Shown in pieces: positions 1-9,097 of a stretch of 64,000 nucleotides of DNA. The DNA is from Sulfitobacter geojensis (GTDB lineage: Bacteria > Pseudomonadota > Alphaproteobacteria > Rhodobacterales > Rhodobacteraceae). The stretch is taken from positions 372,001-436,000 of the forward strand of contig NZ_JASE01000005.1 of the NCBI RefSeq assembly GCF_000622325.1, written 5' to 3'. Positions within the stretch are counted from its first letter, which is position 1; every line of letters starts with the position of its first letter. The translations under genes were made by a program, and so were the position numbers. Under the pieces are notes generated by a model. That model was not told where the DNA came from. It did not search any database and saw only the letters and a program-made list of their open reading frames with translations.

Positions 1-2
1 CT

Positions 3-191
3 TTGAGTGTCGAGACGGAAGTGACCGCAACGAACTGCGGGCTGGAGATCGAGGCGCAGTCGCTGGAGATTCAGCCAGATGGCAAAATCAAGACCCAGAA
101 CCTGACCTTGCCTGTCCCGGATTGTGATGCCGAAGGGAGTTTTCTTGTGTTGAATAATCTGCTCCAAGACCTGAAAGTCGCTGGCAAATAA
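3..191 (+). CDS. C-terminal fragment of an unrecognised protein
   Basis: The frame is open to the left edge of the window and ends in TAA, so this is probably the tail of a longer gene. The visible 62 residues start at a TTG that need not be the real start. The fragment is acidic with no motif I can assign. It contains two cysteines (in TNCGLE and VPDCDAEG) and alternating hydrophobic/polar residues that suggest beta structure. It ends 18 bp before the next gene on the same strand, so the two may be cotranscribed. I do not recognise the family. Confidence 0.5.
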   Translation: MSVETEVTATNCGLEIEAQSLEIQPDGKIKTQNLTLPVPDCDAEGSFLVLNNLLQDLKVAGK

Positions 192-209
192 CAACGCCCC
201 TGAGGTCAC

Positions 210-1769
210 ATGATCATTCTGAAACGTGCGGCGGTTCTCGCCGCGCTTTTTCTGTTCACCACCACTGGTGCCATGGCACAAGATGTCTCGCTTAGCTCGC
301 GGGATGGAAAGGTAGAACTGAGCGGAACGCTCTTGGGGTTTGATGGCGAATTTTACCGCCTGTCCACCGATTATGGCGAACTTACCATCGATGGTTCCGG
401 GGTGTCCTGCACCGGGCCGGGTTGCCCGAATTTGCAGGACTTCGTCGCCGAAATTGAACTGTCCGGCTCTGCGACGATGGGTGCGGTTTTGATGCCCGCC
501 CTTATCGATGCCTATGCGCAGCGCAGCGGATACTCCGTGTCACGCGAAGACGTCGATGCGACCCGCTTTGTACTGTCGCTTACCGATGTCGCAACAGGCA
601 AACGCGCCGCGCGGTTCGGGTTTCGTGCCAGCAATACGGACGAAGGTTTCGCCGATCTTTTAGCTGACGAAGCAGATATTGTGATGGCGCTACGCGAAAT
701 TCGCCCGGATGAACGCAAGCTTGCGCGAGAGGCCGGCATGGGAGATCTGACCGGTCCAAATCGCAGTCGGGTGCTGGCGCTGGATGCTGTTGTCCCAATC
801 GTCGCTGCTGGCAACCCGCTGCGCAGCATCTCTCCGTTGAACTTGGCGCAGGTGTTTGCGGGGGAGATCACAAATTGGAACGCGTTAGGGGGGCCGGACG
901 CACCGATCGAATTACATGTGCCAAACGTGTCCAGCGGGTTATCGCAAGCGTTAGAAGATCAGGTTTTGAAACCTGCCAAACTTGAATTGTCATCCGATGC
1001 CATTCGCAATCAAACGCCCGCGGACATCGCGCAAGCCGTCGCGAAAGATACCTTGGCCATCGGATTAACCAGTTATGCCGAGCGCCAGAGCACGCGTGTC
1101 CTGACCTTGGGTGGCACTTGCGGTTTCGCGCTGGATGCGGCGCGTCGTACCATCAAAACAGAAGATTACCCCCTGACCGCGCCGATGTTCCTGTATTTTC
1201 CGGCACGCCGACTGCCGCTGATTGCCCGCGAGTTTCTTGCGTTCTCACGCAGTGGCGCGGCGCAAAATGTTATCCGGCGGGCCGGTTTCGTCGACCAAGC
1301 CCCGGAGGAAATTTCGATTTCAGCGCAAGGCAACCGGTTTGCAAATGCGATCACAGTTGCAGGGCCGGAAATCCCGCTTGAGGAAATGCAGCGTATGGTG
1401 GCCACGCTGTCCCCTATGGCGCGGCTAACAACCTCGTTCCGGTTCGAAACAGGGTCGATCCGGCTTGATGCGCAATCCCGCTCGAACGTGCAGCAGCTTG
1501 CCCGCGCATTGGAGCAGGGCCGCTATGACGCCCGACAAATCCTGTTTGTCGGGTTCAGTGACGGACAAGGTGCTGCCAAGCCCAACCGTGACATTGCCCT
1601 GCGCCGTGCAGAAGCTGTGTTGCGCGCGGTCAGCGCAGCGGCTGTGACTGCCAATCTGGAGCGCGTCGATCTTGGTGTTGATGCCTTTGGCGAGGCTATG
1701 CCAATGGCGTGTGACGACACCAGCTGGGGCCGTCAGGTGAACCGGCGGGTCGAGGTCTGGGTGCGTTAA
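210..1769 (+). CDS. Secreted phosphate-binding-like domain fused to an OmpA domain
   Basis: The 519-residue product starts with a signal peptide (charged MIILKR, hydrophobic core, cleavage probably after AMA near residue 23). Residues about 70-390 resemble a PstS-like periplasmic binding protein (substrate-binding type II), with typical stretches such as QVFAGEITNWNALGG. Residues about 395-519 form an OmpA/MotB-type peptidoglycan-binding domain, with the conserved FRFETGSIRLD start and the NRRVEVWVR end. I infer a periplasmic protein tethered to the cell wall that binds phosphate or another anion. No ABC transporter subunits lie beside it, so a sensing or scaffolding role is possible. Its stop codon overlaps the stop of convergent radC. 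Confidence 0.85.
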   Translation: MIILKRAAVLAALFLFTTTGAMAQDVSLSSRDGKVELSGTLLGFDGEFYRLSTDYGELTIDGSGVSCTGPGCPNLQDFVAEIELSGSATMGAVLMPALIDAYAQRSGYSVSREDVDATRFVLSLTDVATGKRAARFGFRASNTDEGFADLLADEADIVMALREIRPDERKLAREAGMGDLTGPNRSRVLALDAVVPIVAAGNPLRSISPLNLAQVFAGEITNWNALGGPDAPIELHVPNVSSGLSQALEDQVLKPAKLELSSDAIRNQTPADIAQAVAKDTLAIGLTSYAERQSTRVLTLGGTCGFALDAARRTIKTEDYPLTAPMFLYFPARRLPLIAREFLAFSRSGAAQNVIRRAGFVDQAPEEISISAQGNRFANAITVAGPEIPLEEMQRMVATLSPMARLTTSFRFETGSIRLDAQSRSNVQQLARALEQGRYDARQILFVGFSDGQGAAKPNRDIALRRAEAVLRAVSAAAVTANLERVDLGVDAFGEAMPMACDDTSWGRQVNRRVEVWVR

Positions 1770-2536
1770 AGGTATCCTTCGGATCGAAAACTAAGTTCGG
1801 TTGATTTGCCGATGATCAAGTGGTCGTGCAGCGTCAAACCCAAGGCTTCGCAAGCCCGCGCAATTTGCTCTGTCATGTCGATGTCGGAGGCTGAGGGAGT
1901 CGGATCGCCCGAGGGATGGTTGTGGACAAGAATCAGCGCGGAGGCGTTGAGTTCAAGCGCCCGTTTGGCCACCTCACGCGGGTAGACCGGCACGTGATCT
2001 ACTGTCCCCTGGCCTTGTGCCTCGTCAGCGATCAGGACATTTTTATTATCCAGAAAAAGTACGCGAAATTGTTCTGTTTCGCGGTGCGCCATTTTGGTGT
2101 GACAATAGGTCAGGAGATCATCCCAGCTGGATACGATCTGGCGCCGCATGACCTTGGCGCGGGCCAGCCGTTGGGCTGTCGCCTCGACGATCTTTAATTC
2201 AACAACCACGTCCTCGCTGACGCCATCAAGTTCCAGCAGCCGTCCCTCAGGCGCGGAAATGACGCGATTGAAATCGCCGAAGCGGTCGATCATTGCATTC
2301 GCCAATGGTTTTACATTTCCCTGCGGGATCGCGCGAAACAGCAGGAGTTCGAGCAGTTCGTAATCGGGCATCGCATCTGCGCCGCCGACCATGAAACGGG
2401 CGCGCAACCGTTGACGATGGTCCCGCATATAAGACGGTTGTTTCACATCGATTGGCCGGATGTTATCCAGCGTGTCCAACAAAAATGGCAGTGCTTGTTC
2501 GGCAAAATGTGTCATACGCACAGATTGTGCAGACAT
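1766..2536 (-). CDS. radC: RadC-family JAB-domain protein
   Basis: This 256-residue protein has the usual two parts: an N-terminal helix-hairpin-helix-like region (about 40-125) and a C-terminal JAB/MPN domain (about 135-256). The metal-binding motif is complete: HNHPSG with H205 and H207, followed by D218 in SASDID. RadC proteins were named for DNA repair, but their biochemical role remains unsettled. The stop codon overlaps that of the convergent gene. dnaJ lies just upstream on the same strand, ending about 54 bp before this start, so read-through from dnaKJ is possible. Confidence 0.9.
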   Translation of the reverse strand: MSAQSVRMTHFAEQALPFLLDTLDNIRPIDVKQPSYMRDHRQRLRARFMVGGADAMPDYELLELLLFRAIPQGNVKPLANAMIDRFGDFNRVISAPEGRLLELDGVSEDVVVELKIVEATAQRLARAKVMRRQIVSSWDDLLTYCHTKMAHRETEQFRVLFLDNKNVLIADEAQGQGTVDHVPVYPREVAKRALELNASALILVHNHPSGDPTPSASDIDMTEQIARACEALGLTLHDHLIIGKSTELSFRSEGYL

Positions 2537-2590
2537 GGTTAGGATTCGGTTAAGACGCCCAGCCAGAAGAGGATGGACGCCTTGTATTTA

Positions 2591-3745
2591 TCAGCCCTTC
2601 ATCGAATCCCAGAACGATTTGACGCTTGAGAAAAAGCTGCTGCTTTCGGGGTTGTTCTCCGAAGACAGTTCTTCAAACTCTTGCAGGAGTTCTTTTTGAC
2701 GGCTGGTCAGGTTCACCGGCGTTTCGACCGCCAATTCGATGATCATATCACCAACCCCACCACCCCGCAGGGGTGGCATGCCCTTGCCGCGCAGACGCAT
2801 CTGACGGCCGGACTGGCTGCCACCCGGAATCTGGACGCGACCGCGACCGCCATCAATGGTGGGTACTTCGATATTGCCACCCAATGCCGCAGTGCTCATC
2901 GAGACGGGGACACGGCAGAACAGGTTCGGCCCGTCGCGTTCGAACAGCTCGTGCTCAGCCACTTCGATAAAGATATAAAGATCGCCGGACGGTCCGCCGC
3001 GCATGCCGGCCTCGCCTTCGCCGGCAAGGCGAATGCGCGTGCCTGTTTCAACACCAGCGGGGATGTTAACGCTTAGCGACCGTTCTTTTTCGGTGCGTCC
3101 TGCGCCGCGGCAGGTTTTACAAGGATTCTTGACGATTTGCCCCATGCCCGAACAGGTGGGACAGGTGCGTTCGACGGTAAAGAAACCCTGCTGCGCGCGG
3201 ACCTTGCCCATGCCGGAACAGGTCGGGCAGGTTGTGGGTTCTGCGCCACCTTCAGCACCGGAGCCGGAGCAGCTGTCGCATTGTACTGACGTCGGCACAT
3301 TGATGGATTTCTGCATGCCGGCGTAGGCGTCTTCCAGCGTGATGCGCAGGTTGTAGCGCAGGTCGGCGCCACGCGCGGCACGACGGCCGCCGCCGCCCCC
3401 GCGTTGTCCCATGAAATCGCCAAACAGATCGTCGAAAACATCAGAAAACGCTGAGCCGAAGTCGCCTTGACCGCCGCCCATCCCGCCACCGGGACGCCCG
3501 CCGCCGCCGCCCATGCCACCTTCAAAAGCAGCATGACCGTAGCGGTCGTAAGCGGCCTTTTTGTCGGGGGCTTTCAGGACGTCATAGGCCTCGTTGGCCT
3601 CTTTGAATTGTGCTTCGGCGTCGGGGTTGTCGGAGTTGCGGTCGGGGTGCAGCTCCTTGGCTTTCTTGCGAAATCCCTTTTTGATCTCATCCGCTGACGC
3701 ACCCTTGGCGACGCCAAGCACTTCATAATAATCACGTTTTGCCAT
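2591..3745 (-). CDS. dnaJ: Molecular chaperone DnaJ
   Basis: DnaJ stimulates the ATPase of DnaK and delivers unfolded clients. All type I Hsp40 parts are present in the 384 residues: a J domain with HPD in ELHPDRN (about 1-70), a Gly/Phe-rich linker (about 75-125), four CxxCxGxG zinc repeats (about 150-215) and the C-terminal client-binding domains. The gene follows dnaK on the same strand, with a 78-bp gap that contains a GC-rich hairpin. Expression is probably heat-inducible from the dnaK promoter. Confidence 0.97.
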   Translation of the reverse strand: MAKRDYYEVLGVAKGASADEIKKGFRKKAKELHPDRNSDNPDAEAQFKEANEAYDVLKAPDKKAAYDRYGHAAFEGGMGGGGGRPGGGMGGGQGDFGSAFSDVFDDLFGDFMGQRGGGGGRRAARGADLRYNLRITLEDAYAGMQKSINVPTSVQCDSCSGSGAEGGAEPTTCPTCSGMGKVRAQQGFFTVERTCPTCSGMGQIVKNPCKTCRGAGRTEKERSLSVNIPAGVETGTRIRLAGEGEAGMRGGPSGDLYIFIEVAEHELFERDGPNLFCRVPVSMSTAALGGNIEVPTIDGGRGRVQIPGGSQSGRQMRLRGKGMPPLRGGGVGDMIIELAVETPVNLTSRQKELLQEFEELSSENNPESSSFFSSVKSFWDSMKG

Positions 3746-3773
3746 GGATCATGTCCTTTACAAGGAACGTGAA

Positions 3774-3802
3774 GGGCCGGCCCGTCAAATCGGACCGGCC
3801 CC
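3774..3802 (-). other. GC-rich hairpin between dnaK and dnaJ
   Basis: Arms of GGGCCGG and CCGGCCC enclose a further short CCG/CGG pairing and a small loop. No T-tract follows in the dnaK-to-dnaJ direction, so a full terminator is unlikely. The hairpin may partly attenuate transcription or protect the dnaK 3' end, making DnaK more abundant than DnaJ. Confidence 0.5.
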
Positions 3803-3823
3803 TATCACGTGTTCCGCGTACGA

Positions 3824-5743
3824 TTAAGAAGCGCGTTTGTCGTCGTCGAGGTCTTCGAACTCGGCATCGACGATGTCGTCATCCGCCGGTCCGCCCTGTT
3901 CGTCAGCCGCTGCGGCCATGTCATCTTCGCTGGCGTCGGCTGACGCCTTGTAGATGGCTTCGCCCAGCTTCATCGCTGCTTCGGTGACGTTCTGGATGCC
4001 GGCTTTGATCTTGCCCGCGTCTTCTGTTTCCAGCTCGTCTTTCAGTGCGGCAATTGCCAGTTCGATCGCTTCGACTGTGGTCGGGTCGACCTTGTCGGAA
4101 TGCTCTTCCACGGACTTTTCGGTCGAGTGGATCAAGCTTTCCGCCTGGTTCTTCGCTTCGATCAGCTCGCGACGATCCTTGTCCGCCTCGGCGTTTTCTT
4201 CCGCGTCTTTTACCATCTGGTCGATATCAGCATCGGACAAACCACCAGATGCCTGGATCGTGATCTTCTGCTCTTTGCCAGTGCCCTTATCAAGCGCGCC
4301 AACTGCAACGATACCGTTGGCGTCGATGTCAAAGGTTACCTCGATCTGCGGCATGCCACGGGGGGCAGGCGGGATGTTTTCAAGGTTGAAGGCACCGAGG
4401 ATCTTGTTGTCGGCAGCCATTTCACGCTCACCTTGGAAAACCCGGATCGTCACAGCGTTCTGGTTATCTTCGGCGGTCGAGAAGACCTGAGATTTTTTCG
4501 TCGGGATCGTGGTGTTGCGGTCGATCAGACGGGTGAAAACACCGCCGAGGGTTTCGATACCCAAGGACAATGGAGTCACGTCCAGCAGAACCACGTCTTT
4601 AACGTCGCCTTGCAGAACACCGGCCTGAATGGCGGCACCAAGGGCCACAACTTCGTCAGGGTTCACACCTTTGTGCGGCTCTTTACCGAAGAACTTGGTC
4701 ACTTCTTCAACAACGCGCGGCATGCGTGTCATACCACCAACCAGAACAACTTCGTCGATGTCGGATGCGGACAGGCCGGCATCTTTCAACGCGTCTTTAC
4801 AAGGCTTCATTGAGGCCTTGATCAGATCGCCAACAAGGCTTTCCAGTTTGGCGCGCGTCAGCTTCATGACCATGTGCAACGGCGAACCATCGGAACCCAT
4901 GGAAATAAATGGCTGGTTGATTTCCGTCTGAGAAGCCGAGGACAGTTCGATCTTGGCTTTTTCAGCAGCTTCTTTCAGACGCTGAAGCGCCATCTTGTCT
5001 TTTGTCAGGTCAACGCCGTTGGTCTTTTTGAACTCATCCGCAAGGTAGTTCACGATGCGCATGTCAAAGTCTTCACCGCCAAGGAATGTGTCCCCGTTGG
5101 TGGATTTCACTTCGAACAGACCATCGTCAATTTCAAGGATGGTCACGTCAAATGTACCACCACCAAGGTCATAGACCGCGATTGTTTGTGTCTGCTCTTT
5201 GTCCAGGCCGTAGGCCAGCGCCGCAGCAGTTGGTTCGTTGATGATGCGTAGCACTTCGAGACCGGCAATTTTACCGGCGTCTTTTGTGGCCTGACGCTGG
5301 GCGTCGTTGAAATACGCAGGAACGGTGATAACCGCTTGCGTGACGTCCTCACCGAGATAGCTCTCGGCAGTTTCTTTCATCTTGCCCAGAATGAAGGCAG
5401 AGATTTGCGAAGGCGAATATTTCTCGCCGCGTGCCTCTACCCATGCGTCGCCGTTACCGCCGTCGATCACATTGAAGGGGAGGTTCTTTTTGTCTTTCGC
5501 CAGATCCGCGTCGTCATTGCGACGGCCGACCAGACGCTTCACACCAAAAATGGTGTTGTCGGGGTTTGTGACGGCCTGACGCTTTGCAGGCTGGCCCACC
5601 AGACGCTCGTCGTCCGTGAAGGCGACGATAGATGGGGTTGTACGTGCGCCTTCAGCGTTTTCGATTACGCGAGGCTGGCTGCCGTCCATGATGGCGATAC
5701 AGCTGTTTGTTGTTCCGAGGTCAATACCAATTACTTTGGCCAT
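3824..5743 (-). CDS. dnaK: Molecular chaperone DnaK (Hsp70)
   Basis: DnaK is an ATP-dependent cytoplasmic chaperone. The 639 residues are standard length. The nucleotide-binding domain starts with [10 protein letters not shown] and contains the phosphate-2 motif [12 protein letters not shown] and the adenosine motif [12 protein letters not shown]. The substrate-binding domain starts after the linker [15 protein letters not shown], and the lid ends in an acidic tail ([16 protein letters not shown]). It is transcribed before dnaJ in the usual dnaK-dnaJ arrangement. A sigma-32-like promoter lies about 110 bp upstream. grpE is not in this window. Confidence 0.98.
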   Translation of the reverse strand: MAKVIGIDLGTTNSCIAIMDGSQPRVIENAEGARTTPSIVAFTDDERLVGQPAKRQAVTNPDNTIFGVKRLVGRRNDDADLAKDKKNLPFNVIDGGNGDAWVEARGEKYSPSQISAFILGKMKETAESYLGEDVTQAVITVPAYFNDAQRQATKDAGKIAGLEVLRIINEPTAAALAYGLDKEQTQTIAVYDLGGGTFDVTILEIDDGLFEVKSTNGDTFLGGEDFDMRIVNYLADEFKKTNGVDLTKDKMALQRLKEAAEKAKIELSSASQTEINQPFISMGSDGSPLHMVMKLTRAKLESLVGDLIKASMKPCKDALKDAGLSASDIDEVVLVGGMTRMPRVVEEVTKFFGKEPHKGVNPDEVVALGAAIQAGVLQGDVKDVVLLDVTPLSLGIETLGGVFTRLIDRNTTIPTKKSQVFSTAEDNQNAVTIRVFQGEREMAADNKILGAFNLENIPPAPRGMPQIEVTFDIDANGIVAVGALDKGTGKEQKITIQASGGLSDADIDQMVKDAEENAEADKDRRELIEAKNQAESLIHSTEKSVEEHSDKVDPTTVEAIELAIAALKDELETEDAGKIKAGIQNVTEAAMKLGEAIYKASADASEDDMAAAADEQGGPADDDIVDAEFEDLDDDKRAS

Positions 5744-5856
5744 GTTTTCGATCCCTTTTCTTCGTTAAGGCGATGACACGAGGCGCAGGCCCGTTATGGC
5801 ACCCTTGCCCCGATCTGATGACACTGAAAGCAGTAGGCCTCCAGCGGTTCGGTGGG

Positions 5857-5886
5857 TATATAAGGAGCGGTGTTCGGGCTCGCAAG
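5857..5886 (-). promoter_or_regulatory. Heat-shock (sigma-32 type) promoter of dnaK
   Basis: On the minus strand CTTGCG (5886-5881) is followed after exactly 16 bp by CTTATATA (5864-5857). This fits the alphaproteobacterial RpoH consensus, roughly CTTG then CYTAT-T at 16-18 bp. It predicts a dnaK 5' leader of about 105 nt. It lies in the dnaK-alkB intergenic region and points towards dnaK. Confidence 0.65.
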
Positions 5887-5954
5887 CACTGGCACCCAAG
5901 AGAAATGAGGAATTTGTACGGATTTTTCAGAAATTAGCGCAGAACAGGGATCAA

Positions 5955-6557
5955 ATGACCGAATTAACGCTGCGTGGCTTCATTATTCATAAAGGATTGC
6001 TTGAGGTTGCCGATCAGCGCGCTGTCGTAGAAGCGGTGCGCGGGGTGGTGAAGTCGGCACCGCTTTTCCGTCCTGATACACCTTATGGCAAGAAGATGTC
6101 GGTTCGGATGACGGCGGCGGGTCGCTATGGCTGGCTTTCTGGTCGAACGGGATATCGTTATGTCCCAACGCATCCCAATGGCACGCAGTGGCCCCCAATT
6201 CCGTCAAATATTCTGGACATCTGGGACCGTGTGACCGGGCTTGCCCGCAAACCGGAATGTTGTTTGATTAACTATTATGCACCGGATGCCCGAATGGGGA
6301 TGCATCAGGACAAGGACGAGGCGGATTTCCAGTGGCCTGTTGTCTCCGTCTCGCTTGGCGATGATGCGTTGTTTCGGATCGGGAATACATCGCGCGGTGG
6401 CAAGACGGAGTCGATCTGGCTGCAATCGGGGGATGTTGTGGTGATGGGCGGTGCCGCGCGGCTGGCCTATCACGGCGTCGACAGGTTGCGCGCCGGTTCG
6501 TCAAGCCTGTTGCCCAAGGGCGGGCGGATCAACCTGACCCTGCGCGTTGTGGATTAA
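5955..6557 (+). CDS. alkB: AlkB-like 2-oxoglutarate/Fe(II) dioxygenase
   Basis: AlkB repairs alkylated bases by oxidative demethylation. In the 200-residue product the iron ligands are H117, D119 (HQD) and H173 (AYHGVD), and the 2-oxoglutarate-binding RxNxTxR motif is R191-R197 (RINLTLR). I start at ATG 5955 (MTELTLRG). The longer open frame reaching back to 5796 would run across the dnaK promoter and adds residues unlike the family. The gene is divergent from dnaK. Its stop lies 2 bp from the end of the convergent permease gene. Confidence 0.9.
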   Translation: MTELTLRGFIIHKGLLEVADQRAVVEAVRGVVKSAPLFRPDTPYGKKMSVRMTAAGRYGWLSGRTGYRYVPTHPNGTQWPPIPSNILDIWDRVTGLARKPECCLINYYAPDARMGMHQDKDEADFQWPVVSVSLGDDALFRIGNTSRGGKTESIWLQSGDVVVMGGAARLAYHGVDRLRAGSSSLLPKGGRINLTLRVVD

Positions 6558-6559
6558 CC

Positions 6560-7387
6560 CTAGCGTCGTGCGTTCCAGCTGAGCGAGGCATGTTTGCGGG
6601 TGTAAAACTCGCCCATCAGTCCAATCATGATCAGTACAATCGCGACCCAGAACGCATATTCCCAATTCGAATAGCGCGGGTTGTAATTGATAAAGGCAAA
6701 GCCGCGGGCCTGATCAATCGCGTGAAACAGGGGGTTCCAGTCGAACATCGCCAGCATGAAACTGGGCAAGGTGTTAGCCACAAACATTTTGCCCGACGCC
6801 AGCATGTTTGCACGTTGATACAGCTGCGACACGATGGCAACGAAGGCGGGGAACCAAGGTTTCAACGCCAGAAACACCAGACCCAGCGAACACCCCGTAA
6901 ACCATGCCATCACCACCATGAGGAACGCGTTGACCGGCTGGTCAATGTTCACAGGGCTCCACGCGACATGATAGGCAAAGAGAACCAGAAACAACGACAG
7001 CACCTGAACATAAAGCGCACCCAAAGCGCCCGAGAGAATTGCGATGATTGTGTTCATCGGTGCGTGTTGCATCATCGGGCTTGCCGGTCCTTCGGCACCC
7101 ATAACGGCACCAATGGATTTGATATGTGTAAGGTACAGGAAAATGCCCGACATGATGTAAATCAGAAAATCACCACGGATCGCCGCACCGCGTACGCCAA
7201 GGATTGTAAACATGAGGTAGAAGGCGGCGACAAACATCACGGTTTGCATCACGTTAATGGCAATCGCGACGAAGGCGTTGTTGTGTTGTTTACGCACACT
7301 GCGCACGATCGAGTGGTACACCAACTCTGCCATAGAGAGCACTATCGAAATGCCGCCCTTGGGTTTCCGCTTGGATTGAAACATCAC
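6560..7387 (-). CDS. ABC-2 type (KpsM-like) polysaccharide export permease
   Basis: A 275-residue inner-membrane protein with a short cytoplasmic N-terminus and about six hydrophobic segments, the layout of ABC-2 permeases that export capsule or O-antigen. Clear membrane stretches include AFVAIAINVMQTVMFVAAFY near residue 40 and two in the C-terminal half. The gene is divergent from the cysQ-kdsB glycan cluster, which supports a role in exporting a surface glycan. No matching ATPase (KpsT-like) is present in the window. The glycan link is inferred from context. Confidence 0.75.
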   Translation of the reverse strand: MMFQSKRKPKGGISIVLSMAELVYHSIVRSVRKQHNNAFVAIAINVMQTVMFVAAFYLMFTILGVRGAAIRGDFLIYIMSGIFLYLTHIKSIGAVMGAEGPASPMMQHAPMNTIIAILSGALGALYVQVLSLFLVLFAYHVAWSPVNIDQPVNAFLMVVMAWFTGCSLGLVFLALKPWFPAFVAIVSQLYQRANMLASGKMFVANTLPSFMLAMFDWNPLFHAIDQARGFAFINYNPRYSNWEYAFWVAIVLIMIGLMGEFYTRKHASLSWNARR

Positions 7388-7462
7388 TGCTGCCCTTTGA
7401 CAAAGCCCATCGTCGCACGGAATTCTTGCTGTTCCGTTACGTGGACAGCATAAGGAGGAAGA

Positions 7463-7486
7463 ATGCCTCGATCAACCAAAGCCTAA
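7463..7486 (+). other. Seven-residue leader ORF ahead of cysQ
   Basis: A near-perfect Shine-Dalgarno (AAGGAGGAA) precedes ATG 7463, which encodes only MPRSTKA before TAA. The ORF is out of frame with cysQ and stops 4 bp before the cysQ ATG at 7491. The strong ribosome site belongs to this mini-ORF rather than to cysQ, so cysQ translation may depend on coupling. It may be chance. Confidence 0.3.
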
Positions 7487-7490
7487 AGGG

Positions 7491-8297
7491 ATGCCCCGTA
7501 TGGACTATGAAAACTTAGTGACTGTGATGCGCAAGCTATCATTGCAAGCCGGTGACAAGATCATGGAGATTTATGGTCGCGATGATTTCGATGTGAAATC
7601 CAAGTCGGACGACAGCCCTGTTACCGCAGCGGATGAAGCCGCGGATGCGATCATCAGTGCGGGACTGCGCGCCGCGTTCCCCGATGTGATGCTGGTGACC
7701 GAAGAACAATCTGCGACACATGATGCCAAAGGCGACACATTTCTGATCGTGGATCCGCTGGACGGCACAAAAGAGTTTATTCACCGGCGGGGCGATTTTA
7801 CCGTGAACATCGCTTTGGTCGAAAACGGCAAACCGACGCGCGGCGTGGTCTATGCGCCGGCAAAATCGCGCATGTTCTTTACCTTGGCTGACGGGAAGTC
7901 GGTCGAGGAAACCGGTGATTTTCACAAGGATCAGGTTGGTACAGTAACGCCGATATCAGTCTCTGACGCGGATAATTCCGCGTTGATGGTTGTCGCGTCG
8001 AAATCGCATCGTGATCAGGCCACGGATGATTATATTGCTAAATACAACGTGCGTGACATGACCAGCGCCGGATCATCGCTCAAGTTCTGTTTGATCGCGA
8101 CAGGCGAAGCGGACGTGTATCCGCGCCTTGGTCGCACGATGGAATGGGATACTGCGGCGGGCCATGCGGTTCTGCTTGGGGCCGGGGGTGATGTGGTTCG
8201 GTTTGATGACCACACCCCGCTGACGTATGGCAAGGCCGATTTCGCCAATTCGTTCTTTATCGCGCATTCACCGTCTGTCGCGTTGAAACCCGCCTGA
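7491..8297 (+). CDS. cysQ: 3'(2'),5'-bisphosphate nucleotidase CysQ
   Basis: CysQ hydrolyses PAP, the by-product of PAPS-dependent sulfation and sulfate reduction, to AMP and phosphate. The 268-residue protein is an inositol-monophosphatase-fold enzyme with the metal-binding motif VDPLDGTKEF (about residues 87-96), an upstream acidic EEQ and the later WDTAAGHAVL motif. ATG 7500 (MDYENL) is an alternative start. The stop codon overlaps the kdsB start by one base (TGATG), so the genes are coupled. A sulfotransferase in the same locus gives a direct source of PAP. Confidence 0.92.
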   Translation: MPRMDYENLVTVMRKLSLQAGDKIMEIYGRDDFDVKSKSDDSPVTAADEAADAIISAGLRAAFPDVMLVTEEQSATHDAKGDTFLIVDPLDGTKEFIHRRGDFTVNIALVENGKPTRGVVYAPAKSRMFFTLADGKSVEETGDFHKDQVGTVTPISVSDADNSALMVVASKSHRDQATDDYIAKYNVRDMTSAGSSLKFCLIATGEADVYPRLGRTMEWDTAAGHAVLLGAGGDVVRFDDHTPLTYGKADFANSFFIAHSPSVALKPA

Positions 8298-9097
8298 TGT
8301 CTGTCCTGATCGCCATCCCCGCCCGCTTTGCGTCGACTCGTTATCCCGGCAAACCTTTGGCCGAACTCAAGGGGGCAACTGGCCGGTCGTTGTCGTTGAT
8401 TGAACGTTCATGGCGGGCCGCCTGCGCGGTAAACGGAGTAGACCGCGTTGTGGTCGCGACCGATGATGACCGCATCAAAGATGCTGCCGAAGCCTTTGGT
8501 GCAGAAGTGGTGATGACATCAACAGAATGCGCGAATGGCACCGAACGCTGCGCAGAGGCGCATGCCGCGCTTGGCGGTGGTTTTGACATCGTTGTGAACC
8601 TGCAAGGCGATGCGCCGCTGACCCCGCATTGGTTCGTCGAAAGCCTTGTACAGGGTCTGATATCTGCCCCCGATGCTGAAATAGCCACACCGGTTTTGCG
8701 GTGTGACGGGGCCACATTAAACGCCCTGCTGGCGGACCGGAAAGCGGATCGCGTTGGTGGCACAACAGCGGTTTTTGCAACCGATCACAGCGCGATGTAT
8801 TTCTCCAAAGAAGTGGTGCCGTTTACGTCAAAACGCTATTCAGAGACGGATATGACCCCCGTTTTCCACCATGTCGGGGTTTATGCCTATCGCCCTGACG
8901 CTTTGGCGGCTTACCCGTCATGGCCCACCGGCCCGCTTGAACAGCTTGAGGGGTTGGAACAGTTGCGGTTTATGGAAAACGGCCGTTCGGTTCTGTGTGT
9001 TGAGGTGGAAGCCAACGGGCGCGAGTTCTGGGAGTTGAACAACCCAGAGGATGTGCCGAAGATAGAGGCTATGATGGAAAAAATGGGCCTTGAATGA
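8297..9097 (+). CDS. kdsB: CMP-Kdo synthetase (3-deoxy-manno-octulosonate cytidylyltransferase)
   Basis: KdsB activates Kdo with CTP for lipopolysaccharide inner core or for the Kdo linker of exported capsules. The 266 residues begin with the nucleotide-binding signature IPARFASTRYPGKPL and carry VNLQGDAPL, where most family members have QGDEP, plus the later HHVGVYAYR motif. It overlaps cysQ by one base and the next glycosyltransferase by four. The CTP-transferase assignment is firm. The exact sugar is inferred from family similarity. Confidence 0.88.
   Translation: MSVLIAIPARFASTRYPGKPLAELKGATGRSLSLIERSWRAACAVNGVDRVVVATDDDRIKDAAEAFGAEVVMTSTECANGTERCAEAHAALGGGFDIVVNLQGDAPLTPHWFVESLVQGLISAPDAEIATPVLRCDGATLNALLADRKADRVGGTTAVFATDHSAMYFSKEVVPFTSKRYSETDMTPVFHHVGVYAYRPDALAAYPSWPTGPLEQLEGLEQLRFMENGRSVLCVEVEANGREFWELNNPEDVPKIEAMMEKMGLE

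Noticed and set aside
5796..5954. N-terminal extension of the AlkB-like protein
   Set aside because: It covers the dnaK promoter region and has no similarity to AlkB; ATG 5955 gives a normal-length enzyme.
6590..7453. 287-codon frame opposite the ABC permease gene
   Set aside because: It is rich in His and Arg, lacks hydrophobic order and mirrors the permease codons, as expected for an antisense shadow.
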